Assembly: GCA_031213475.1 (NCBI GenBank)
Contig: JARUPZ010000030.1
Coordinates: 3,345,371-3,409,370, forward strand
Direction: 5' to 3'
Length of the DNA: 64,000 bases
Source: Nereocystis luetkeana
Lineage: Eukaryota > Sar > Phaeophyceae > Laminariales > Laminariaceae
Position numbers and translations under genes: made by a program. How positions within the stretch are numbered: position 1 is the stretch's first letter; every line of letters begins with the position of its first letter. The notes under the pieces were generated by a model. That model was given only the letters and a program-made list of their open reading frames with translations, searched no databases and was not told the origin of the DNA. This document shows, one piece after another, positions 44,708 through 56,900 of this stretch.

Positions 44708-47700
44708 GTAAGTGTTCCACTACGAAGTACTAAACCGTATCTGGAATATGTATATTGTGTAGGCAATTTGCTTCCTTGCTACACAGCACTATACACCCAA
44801 TGCTGGGGCGCCCGGCAATAGTTCCTTCCGTCGAAACAACCAGCAGCGCAATTTTCCGTGAACAGGTTTTTAGATGGCAACGGAATTGTAAGGGAACCCA
44901 ATATGGCCGTATAGACGTCAACGATGTATGTTATGATGGGGTTTTTTGTTTCCGACGGCAATCGTATTGACCGTACACAGAAAATAAAATTGTATAAAAA
45001 AAGAGGTTTAGTTTCGGCGGCGAAAGGTCGCGCAGTTTAAACCTTTTCGAACTGCAGTTCCGTTTCGGGGACAAACCCCTCCATTTTCAAGTAGTTTGTC
45101 GCCTCAAAAGGGCTGCGGCCTTGAAGGGGTTAAAGTCGGTACGGTCACCGGTAACATTGATTGATATGCCTGGCAGTATTACGCAGGAGTTTTTGGTGGT
45201 GAACAGCACAGCAGTTTTTTCGTTTTATTCCAAGAAAGCACGAGGCCGACAAATCAATAAAGGTGGGTCGATGGCAAGGAAGGGGGTAGTGAAGGAACGC
45301 CTGCTCCAAATCGTCTCGGTGACCACTCAGGTCGCCATTTCGAGGAAGGTGTCGAGGTTCAAGCTCCAGCTTAGGGGCCGCCAAGAAGGACGAAGGAACA
45401 GGGGGGGGAGGGATGACAGACCCACACCGATGGCGTGGGGATGGAGCTTGGATGCAGCTTAGGATTTAAGAATATAAAGACAGTGTCAAATGGAGTAGAC
45501 AAGCCAAAAATTGGTACAGAAGGGAGGTAGACTTGGTGCATGGGTTTCCTTTTGTTTCCGAGGTTTTCTTCTTTCGGGAAAGTTATGAGTGATCCATGTT
45601 GAAGATCATGCTGCACATTGTCGGATGGCAAGAGAAATAATAAAACAAAGACTTGCTGACTGTAACACACAAATTTGCCGAAGCTGGCGGACGATTCCTA
45701 CATGTCATTTGTATGATTAAGTTGAGTCGGCTGGTCGGTGGACTTCTGGCCGTCGTTCGCGGCCCATATATATCGTTATATGGGCAGTTTCTAACTACAA
45801 AAGTTGCAAAATACTAGTAGTAACACAATTCGTCTATTACGGAGGACCATAGTAAATACCAGGTAGGGCTAAATTTTGTGAGTAAAAATAGGTAAATACA
45901 TAGATAGGTTATTGTGTGGACCGTAGGTCCTATTTACTATGATCCCCCGTAAAAGTGGACAGGTCCTATCGACCCAACAGGAGGCTATGTGTAGAGTTCA
46001 AGATCGGGACATTTTTTATCGTTGGGACCCACGTGTGATGTTTGCTCAGATAAAGAAGAAAATCAGCTTTATTCCTTTCGAGCACGATGGACACCTGTGT
46101 TACACTGCCCACCAAAACAAGTTGGCATTATTGCCAAAAGTCCCGACAACAAAGCCAATGGAAGCACGTCTGCCGCCGTTGTTTTCCCGAGGACATTTCG
46201 TTTTTCTGCTCTAGCTCGACCGTTCCTAGCGAGCAAAAAATTGGCAGACCGGATGTGAGCTCCTTGGTGCACTCCCGTGAGTGTGCCAAAGCGACAGCAC
46301 TTTTCGTGTCCTCCTTCATACCGGACCTTGTCGCTGAAGGTTGAAAATGTCGTTCCAGGTGCTTGAATTTTCGGTTTCTTGTACTCTAGTCAAGTATTTG
46401 TTTCTGCTGTAGAACGAGATGGAGGAACCCAGAAACCGAAAATTCAAGCACCTGGAACGACATTTTCAACCTTCAAAGACAAGGTCTGGTACGAGGGACG
46501 ACACAAAAAGTGGCGTCGCTTTGGCACACGCACAGGAGTGCACCAAGGAGCTCATATATATCTGGTCTGCCATTTTTTTGCGCGCAAGGAACGGTCGAGC
46601 TAGAGCACAAAAACGAAATATCCTCAGGAAAAAAACGGCGGCAGACGTGCTTCCCTCGGCTTTGTTGTCGGGATTTGTTTTTTTGTGTTTCGTGGGCAGT
46701 GCAACACAGGTGTGGAGCCTGAGAGCAAGGCTCTCGCGCCTCGCTGCAAAACCCTGCCTAAGATACGCCTCTCAAGTACTACAAATACCGATCCCAACAC
46801 CTGAACCAAGCACAATAATAGTGGTTGCCCTCAAATGATAGTGAATCTTCCCAAGGTAGGCTATTTACGCACCCAGGTAGGTGCGACTACCGACCGGCCT
46901 TTCAGCCTCATTCAAAGCAATACCATAACAACCACGTTTGGCATTGTGTTGGCCGACTGGTGTGAGGGGCCTCTGACTACAGTAACTGTTGTCCCAGAAC
47001 TCCCTCATTTTGCATCATGAACGCCAATAGATATGACGGCTACCTACGGTAGTTTTTTTGAAAAATAGGGCCCACGCTTGCCTATCGCACGAACGAGCCG
47101 TGCCCGTGGGTGATACTCTCACACGAAGTAGATATCCCGTATTATTAGTACAGAGTGGTAGTTCTTAGTTGGCATTTGAATCGCAACTCGAGCGTATATT
47201 TGTCGTTGCTGTTCATCGCTACGTCTATTGTTGTTGGTCAATCATCCCACCTTGGCGCATACCCATTCCCATTGCTGTGCGTGTACGACATCCAACAACC
47301 TACCGCGTGAACGTGTATCATGCCTAACCCACGGACCGGCGCTGCATGGTTCCCAATCTCCTGGCGTCCTGTATGTGCTCGGCTTCTGCAGTGCGACGAT
47401 CACTTGACGGAGTTTGTACCGTATGATGGTCTATGCGCAACACTACACTTTCCTACTTGCCGAGTCCGCGGGGGTGTGACTACAAGGTGCGAGACCTCGA
47501 ACTTCATCGACGAAAACAGTGTGAGTGAGGCATTCGTGGGTAGGGGTGACCTGGGTGCATTCTACAGTAGTACGGTAGAGGGGTGCACCATATGTGTTTC
47601 TGATGGTCCTCACTCGTCGAGGAGCTCAATATCTCGCCCAAAAACTAAACTCCTGAGCACATAGGAACGTGATACCCGAGGGTCAATCCCCCCACGGCGT

Positions 47701-50700
47701 ACCGGGCGTCATAAAACGAACACTAACAGTGCTCCAGCGATATCGGTATGTTCCTCCGTTGGCGAGCCTCCCTGGTCCCAGTGACAGTCTGACAAAAAAG
47801 CGCTACCCCTGTATCGTAGAACGCCTCCCCATGACGCACCGAACAATCACGAAACTCCCCGTTTGGGAAGCTCTGTGGCGTCTGTTGGCCACCCTATGTC
47901 TGACGTATCTGAGGGTTTACTACTGATAGCAACTAGGCTGCATGTGCGGACCCCTACCTTCTGAACCGACGCATAAACGTGGGAACGTCACTTGACTATG
48001 ACGCAATATTAACACTCTATTTATCTCTTCGTACCCTCTTTGTGTTGACTTGGGTTCACCTGCCGAGGCGGGTGCGCAGCGATGAGAGCCCCGCAGGGTC
48101 CTGCTGTGAGTCCAGGGGTGTAGGTGTGCAACCCGAGCTTCCCACTTCGTAAAAAACAAAACACCGTCATTCGATTCGCCGAGATTTTGTCTTTCTTATG
48201 GTGCTTTGTTATTGTTTGTTCCTCATTCGCCATTAGGTTGTGGTTGCATAATAACGGCGATCGCCCCCTCTCGGTCACTCATCTACACTCCTCTCTTCTC
48301 TATCAGAATGAGGTCGGTCAATACACCGGCTTCGCACCTAACCATCATCATGGGTCTACAAGTTTGACTGACAAGAGGGACCTTGGGCTCCAAGCGAGTT
48401 CACCTGGCAGTGAACCAAAAAGCGTTTGCCGCCACCGGACTTTCCAGCGGCACAGGGCGGCCGAAACACGACTCAGCAATTGTACGTTTGCCTGTAGTAT
48501 TATGCAAAAAGCTTACGGCCAATACCATGGACCGTCCACGGACGCCCTACAAGGACCGGGCACGGACGCACCGCCTGCAACGGACTGCCCACCGACTGTT
48601 TACGGACGCCCTGTAACTTTCCATGCTCACCACGTACTGGACACCCTACGGGGTGGCCACGTCTTGTCCACGGGTTGTCCATGGACCCCCTATGTGCTGT
48701 CCACGGACTATTCCCGGACTGTCCATAGACGGTCAACGGCTTTGGGAGTAAAATGAGGGCGATAAAGACAACAGACGACACTCCTTGGAATACATGTCAT
48801 ACTCGTGGCAGGCTTAATTGCGAGGGCTGAGTACACGCTGTAACAAAGACCTTGTAGTCGCCTCGTATCTTAGATGGGCAAGGGTCCTGTCCCTCGAACA
48901 ACCTAAGTACCTCAGCGCTGTCGATGGCTACACTTACGTTAGCGTCAAGTCGACAAAAATATCTCCATCGCCTAGCTCGAGAAAAACGAAGCAGAAGAAC
49001 GTGTGCCACAAGTGGCAGATGCGACAGCTACTCAAATACCACATGTATGGTACAATAGTGGCTGCACGAGCAAGAAACGAGGGTGCCACATAACCATTCT
49101 ATTTTTCATTAGCGATGGGCCTAGTGATGACTGTAGGGGCGACAATTTTCCCCATCCAAAAAGATGCTATCAAAAGAGCTTGACAGCAGCCAGGCGTTTT
49201 ACGCAGGAAGGAAACGCTGATGAACACATCGTTAGCGGAACGAGCTGGTTCCAGGTACCCCAGGGTATGCCTGTAACATGATTCGCGCAAACGCTCCATG
49301 AACCGTTTCTATATCAACAACAAGCTTTGGTTTATCGTTATCTCGAGGTCCGAGAGGCTTTAATCAACGCGATCGGAGGCGTTCTACGATAGAGGTTCAC
49401 CAGATACTTTCTGAGGGTCCTCACTTGAGGAGCTCCACACCTCACCCGAATACTGACGTCAGCGAGAATCATTTTTTTTTTTTTTTTTTTTTTCCATCCC
49501 ATTCATTATCTTCGCACATCATCTTCTCTCTCCTTCCAACTCGTAACTCAGATCCGGGGTCACATAGCAGGCTCTTCTCCCCCCTTCCCGCTACGGTACG
49601 TGCCTTCATTTTTATCGCGAGAAGATTTCAGCCTTTTCTTCCCTCGTCGACTCGCATCGAATTGTGCCTACCCACGCTGCAAGGCGCTCTCAACAATTGA
49701 ATCCCTTTTTTTTATTTTTGCAAATAAAGTCAAAGTCCGACCCTCCTAGGGCTCGAACCCAGGACTCAAACAAGTAGAATTCGAGGTTAACCACTTGAAC
49801 CACCGGGGCGACCGGTTGCATCCCGATGGCTCAAGTATGCAGTTACTTACCTGATATTGCGAAACAAGATAGGCATTCAGACGATTGTGAGTTTAGGAGC
49901 CCCGTTATTCAAAAAACAATTTAGCGGAACTGTGCTACCTCTATCGTAGAACGCGTCATCGGCAACATATTATTAGCCTACTGAAAGAAAAGGGAATGCG
50001 TACACGTCGAGAAGATACTGCTGTCATAAAATACACTGAAACATTGCGCAGGACATAAATAATGGGGAACGATCCCATTTCGAAAAATTCCGCAGTTTTT
50101 CAGCCGAGTAGGGAGTACCACTTCCTCAGTCATGGGTTTTTCGGCCAAGAGGCGCCACTTTTCCCGTCGCAAGCGATATCCTAGGGTACAGGTCAATGGA
50201 AACGACGAAGAAGCGATGTATCAATATATTATTATTTTGTTGTATATATCTTTCGGATTGCGTTGTTTATTATCATTTGCTGTGGCTTGGAAGGGAGAGC
50301 AGCTGGCAGACAAGTCTACCGCGTTATCCTACTCGGTGTCATGCGCACTTTCTTTGCTCATAAACTCATCTCCCTCCCTTCACTTTCTGGGTTATATTGT
50401 ACGAATTCTCGGATGACTGAGACACCCAATGGTCCAACACCATTGTACTGCCCCAAGAAATTCTATATCATGGTATAAACCCTTCGCATGCCACTGAAAA
50501 CAAAAAAGGAACGTAAGTAGATATACACTCGGCTATACCATATCCACCGAGACAATTACCTATTTACATCCTCGAAAACTTCTCCATCCCCTCACCATCG
50601 AAAGAAAAAGGGTGGGTGGGCGGGAGAAATCACGAATACCTGGCGCAGCGAGCGACCGCTGTCCAGGTGCAAGCCTCGGGCCCTGCCTGTTCGCTTGTTC

Positions 50701-50919
50701 TACCAGTCTGCCAGCACCGGTCCGTGGGTATCCACTTGGTACTACATACCACAAGCGCGATCAACCAAACAGTGCCCGCTGCTGCTGTCGAAGTAAGCTA
50801 CGTACTACTGATACGTACTCAGCCAAAGAATGTGAACCACAACGCCTATTTCTCTCTACAACATCAAACAGCAGATTATTATGTATCCGTTCCCGATCTC
50901 TAATAATCTTTTTCTATTA

Positions 50920-50968
<49 letters not shown>

Positions 50969-53900
50969 ATTGTTGTTGTTCTCACATTAACTCTCTGACG
51001 AAGGAATCCGTGGTCACACAAAGGTGCTGGAGCTCTATAAATAGGAAGATCCGGCAAACCATTAAAAAATCGAAATTCGGCTGTCCAAAACAAAATACAA
51101 GAGACGAAAAAGGCGCACACAAGATGAAATCCACTTGCAAACTGATACCAGGTATGTGAGTTCAGCTTCACAACTACGGACGCAGACCAACCAAACAAGA
51201 AATGTTTGTGGGACTACGTGTCGAGTACTCCGGATATGGCTCTGTGGGTACAGTAGTACTGTGTGACCACTGCTTGCCTCGTTTTCGCCTTTCTGCTTCT
51301 CATCAACGCACACAGCTGACGACAGTCACAAATAGTATGTATCCACCCGGCGCGACGCCGTGTGGCGAGAGAGAGAGAGCTACATCAAGCAGCATATCCA
51401 TGTTGCTACAAGATGGCACGCATACGTGCAACGCAAATACATGCCGATGATACATGCGCACTGCCGTGTTGATGTCTCCCGCGAAGATGCTCAAAACCCC
51501 CCGAAGGGGGGTAAGGGGCTCTCTGCCCTATTATTTTCATTTTGGTCCAACCCTTTCGTAACTCAGTAACGCCGGGATGGCATAGCGGGTACCCCCCCCC
51601 CCTGACCGCTACACTGTTCGTATCCTTCGATTTCACCGCTGGGAGGGCCCAGCATTTCCCCACCTCGTCGCCTTGCACGGAGCATTTTACGCCCACACTT
51701 TGCAAGCGGGCTGTCCCAGCCGCCTGTATAACCGATGCGGCATGCTGCTCTCCATCCTTCGCTGTCGTATTATCGTACATCGGTTATATAACGGCGAAAC
51801 AATCGCGTACTCCCTCGATGGCAACCCCAGGTGTGCGGAAGTAACTCTGGAATCTTTGGCTCTGGATCATGCACCTGCATTCAGAGCCAATGCAAATTTA
51901 GCACCGCCAATGATGGCTTGCAGGACTGCGGTGAGTTAGTGCTGGGCATCGGTCACAACAAGAGGATCATACTATTTTTTGCAGCATATTTACGGAATAA
52001 ATAAAAAAACAACAAGAGTAGGATCGAAGGGTTTCGTCGGCTCCCATCTTTCGCGAGCTGTGCGAGCGTAGCACGGGTCTATTACGGCCTCATGCAGGAT
52101 GTCTATGTACGAGGGGGGAATGGCCGCGACCGGCTGACGCCCACCACCTGCGGCTTCGCGCTTGCCCGTACCGGTCGAGGGAGGTGGTAAATGTGACATT
52201 ACCGCCAAGGTGTACATTGAAATAGGTGATGTTCTCACAGAAGCAGCTCTTCAGGGGGGTGCCGGTGTTCTGCGACGTCAGTATGGCGTCCAGGCAAGAA
52301 GAGCTTTTTGTGTGTGTGTGTTCTGATCAGCTTTATACATTTCTCCTCGAATGGTTTCTTATTTTCTCGGCCAAAAATTCAGGCATTTCCAGCGTTTCGT
52401 GATCTTTGTTTTTGCGTGTACCGCAAAAAACCGCGGCTCGAGTACGACTACAGTAACGAAAAGCAGAGCACCTCGCTCTTAAAAAGTGACTTGATGGGCT
52501 GACGGGTCGTGTATTTTTATGATTTGTGGCAGCTGGGTAGACGGCACAGAATCGACCGTCGGCCTATCAGTATTGAACACACGTCGTCTTGGTTCGCCTG
52601 CGTTTGTTACCCCGGGGATAACCGCAGGGTCGGCGGCGTTGCTACTCTTGGATATTTAGCCGTCGATTGCTTCTGTTTCTTATTACGTGTCGGTTTCTGG
52701 CGTGTTGTTGCCGTTTTTGAGCTGTGCTTGACGCCCAGTTTCCTTTGATGTGTTGCCAACTAATTCGAGCATTTTGTTTTTTTTTTCCTTTGCATGACTT
52801 ATGCTTGTACTCACCTACTAGTCCTGTGACGGCGACAGCAGCAGCAGCAGCAGCATCTGCTGCTGCTGCAGCAACTACAGTTGCAGTTTAACTCGGGTAC
52901 GGCAGCAGACTACTGGAGCGTGTAAGTATAATAACAGCAGCAAACACCATCCAAGTATCGTACGAACTCGTATTTGTAGGCACTCCCCAAATAAATGTGA
53001 AAACCCACCGCCAGTCGACAGTCGACAGCAAAAAAATGAAAACGAAAAAGCTCACAGAAAACTGAAGAAAACAAAAAATAACTTGTTTTCGAGCCTCGAA
53101 GGTTTGACTCAAAACTCAGAGTATTATTGCACAAAACCACCAAGACACTGTGGAGAGTTCCTCTTGGAGACAGAGCGTTGGGTATGTTATCTGGACGCAG
53201 GAGTAAAAGTTGTTACCAAGTATGTCGGAAGAAAAAAACCGCCTGGTACAAAATAGACTGGCTTCGGCCCGAAAAACATTTTAGAACGCTCTGCAGGGAG
53301 ACGGCACGGGGACGGCAGAGGCCGCCACTGGCAAAGTCGGGAGGGGCGAGCAAGGCGAGAGGCACGTACGTCCCAAAAACAGCGACCCCGAGGGGTATAC
53401 ATCATCCCAAGTTCGGGTCGTCTCCGGCTCAAAATATCATGCATGAAATCGACATTCAAACAGTCGAGAGGCCACCTCGCATGGATAAATACATGCATAT
53501 TTACAACAAGTCTTCACCGCGGTAGGTTGATGGCTGCCGCTACTCCACCTATGCCCACAAATGCTTGCATCATGTGATATACAGCTACAGTAGCAGATTT
53601 ATCCATCGGATATCAATATATAAAACGACAGTACTGGCAAGGGGTGCATACGTGAGAGGCGGCGGCTGGTGCTACAGATCTCGCTCCGCTGTCGTCTACG
53701 ACAGGTCGCCACACAATAGGAACTATGATACACTCGCCCCTGTCTGATTCGCATTATGGGGACCGTTCTCGGGCAGTTATTTTTATCTATTACCTTGTTG
53801 ATTGCTTGAAATTGAGGACCCGTTTTGTTTTTCAGCGATCGCGACGAGCTAACGCGCTCGAGTAACACACACACGATGCGAAAAAGTGATACGCCAACCT

Positions 53901-56900
53901 CGCTATCGTCCACATACATGAGAAAAGAAGACGGAGCTTATTCGCATAAATATCTTGTTGACAACCAACTTGGAAAATAAGGATCCGTTTCGCTTTTCAG
54001 TGATCGCGATGAGTCCACGCGCTCGAAGAGCACGCACACGCACGGCGACAGCGAGTAATATTCCAACCTTAATATCTCCCACCTAGGCGAGGGAAGGCGG
54101 AGCTCGCCTTGCAACTGACGCTGTTGACGGTCCTCCCGATTGATTGATTTGAAAACATTTGCCTCTCCGAACCGAAAGGATGGTAAACAACGAGCTCGGT
54201 TGTTACAATGCGTGAGCGGCGTTCAAATGTGCTACTCTTTCGCCTTCGTATGAGGTAGAGCAAGGAGCCACAGAGAGAAAACCGAGCGATGTGTTCGACC
54301 GTTCCCTTACTGCCCCCGGGGTTGTATGTTTGGTGTCCCCGGGTTATTGGGCTAACGTACTACACTGTCTTTTGGTGACGAACAGCCGCAAAAACGAGCC
54401 GATCATCGTGGGAGTATCTAAAGCCCAGCGATGTATCTGACCATCCCTTGTTTCGACACGAGACATATATTGTCCCCGTCCCCTGGTTGCCGAACCAACG
54501 TACTACGTTGTTTTTTTGTTATAAATCGTCGCATGATGTGCCAAGCGTGCAAAACGGTACTCGTCTTGCTGTATGACCCTGCGGTCTCTATCCTAATGTG
54601 GATCGAAGTCCGTGGCTGATCTAGGCACTACTTTTCCATCTCTCACCTTTCACCTTCAATCCAGCTTGAGTGCGTTGTAGTTTATGGTCTTGCACCGACA
54701 GGTTCTTCCTTCAAGCCATTCTTCCACGTTTCCTCGGAAATTACCATGCAGAGCTTCAGGCAAGCACAAGGCGTATATGTCAGCATGCACAGTACGATAT
54801 CATGCAAAATGTGTGTGACGCACCTGAGAAAGAAACATACAGGTACATCATACATGGGACCTGGTACGGGGCATGTGGATATTTCTCTCGTTTTTCTTCG
54901 CCCTGTTCAGAGTTTACTGGAAGCTGAATCCTGACTGTCAAGGTACTGATCCCATGTCGTTACGCCATCGAAATATTGGAAACCTTAGACGGTGGTTGGC
55001 TATCGCCTCTTTTCCACTCGAGTGCAGATGGGAGGACCTAACCACTTGATACCGCTTATACCGTAAGCCCTCCGGGCATAGCTAGTATCAGGTAGCTACG
55101 ACGCATCACATAGAGGTCTTTTTCACGGGTTGTCGTGGACCGTTGGTCCGGGCCGGGCCGAGGACTGTGAATATTAAAGGGGCCGGGCCGGGCTGGGCCA
55201 AAATGTTTCAATATTTGATGGACCAGGGCCCGGCCGTGAAATATTTATAGAAGAAGTGTTGCCTCGCGGGATAACGTCGAGTTTCGGCCGCACCCGGGGT
55301 TGACAAGGTCCCACCCCCTGATATGAAATTCTTCAACATATCGACCACTCTAACATCAAGGTAATACCTACTGAGATATAGAGGTAAAATATCGATCGAC
55401 TCCTCCGCCCAGGGTAATCCTGAAAACGCTCTCCCCCCTCTGATCGGCGGGATCTTTGGGGCGTCGGTACCGTGAACGGCCATACGCTGAGCCACCCGCC
55501 TCGTTTTCAATACCTGGGGGCCTGGTAGACATGTTTTCAGGGACGCACGCGCGAGCGTCTCAACAAAGGAAACGTTCGAAGGGAGATTCCAACCAGTGTC
55601 CCGCTGACAACGCAAAATTTAGACGTATTGCATTAAATATCGAGATTTGAACGTATTGCCTACTGATCTATGCAGGAAAAACATCGATATTATTCCTATC
55701 CCAGGGTAATCATTGTAAAACCATCAATATGGGGACCAAACCGACTATTCCCCGGATGTAAACCGCCCCGCACGCTTTCGAAGCCCCAACCCCACTGGCT
55801 GATTCCGGGTTTGGCTGGGGTTTATAGTCGATGCCCCGCCACACCCGGGGGTGATTTCCATAGCCGACTTCTCCCGGGTCGATATCATCCCTCACGCTGA
55901 TCCTTACATTTCCATTCAGAGTGGTATATGACAACACAGTACCAGTATACTACCATGGCAGGTACATATACTGCTATGGGAAATGCAGGGCGAGCTCCAC
56001 GGGTGCAGCCGTGACCGTACCGTGAGTATGTAAAAAAAAATTCCGGCCGGGCCGGGCCTCGACCCATCCCCTGAAAATCCCATTGGCCCGGCTGGGCTGC
56101 GGCCCATTCGATGTTGCCTTTGTATTGTCCCCCCGCCCTGCCAATGAGGCGGCCGATGTTGTGACGGGCGGTCCGGGGACCCCTCCGTGCGCATGTTACG
56201 TGGTGTACTACTGCGGCGACTACGACTGCTTCGAGTGTGCGTGAATCGCTAACTGTCGAAAACAGCTACGTTCGTAGGATGCGTTCTAGGCGAATCGCAT
56301 CGGGTGTAGAAGATATTTTTAAGCCTAATACAATTTGTCGGACCAACGCCGTAGAGTATACACTTGTATAGTGCGTCACATACTCGGTGCGCGTTGACCA
56401 GAGTTCGCCGTCACCACCCTGAGGTCGGTGAAACGTGATCTTGATGTACGTATACACGTCCTGTGCGGAGATGAGATCAACATCTCTCCCAAGATCCGAC
56501 AGCACAGGATGGTGAACATGGTTTAATACCCTGTACATTAGCGAACAGCGTCCAATGTATCAAACGCGGTTCGGGTCACACACCTATGAAAATAGTGTTT
56601 TTAATCACCACGGCACTGCTACTGAAAATCAAAAATACACCCGACCGGACGGAATGCACAGTGAAAATGATTTCAGATCTCCGAGATGCGTAGATTGTAT
56701 TCCTCAAGCAGCTGAAGCGCCACTAAAGCGGTATAAATATACTGCTGTAGTGTTTCGCCGCCCACCAACTAACTCTGACGTGTACTCGCTTTGAATTGCT
56801 CGTTGTGGCTGTCGCGGGCCGCGTCGCCTTGGTACGATGCAGCCAACCCCAACGCGCCTTCGCCAACTCCTGCACCGACACCGCCGGATTTCTGCGAGCC

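Noticed and set aside
49003-49281. Long version of exon 3 starting near 49003
   Set aside because: No acceptor in the right phase was found upstream; the 49207 acceptor is preceded by pyrimidines and keeps phase 0. The long form remains possible but is less supported.
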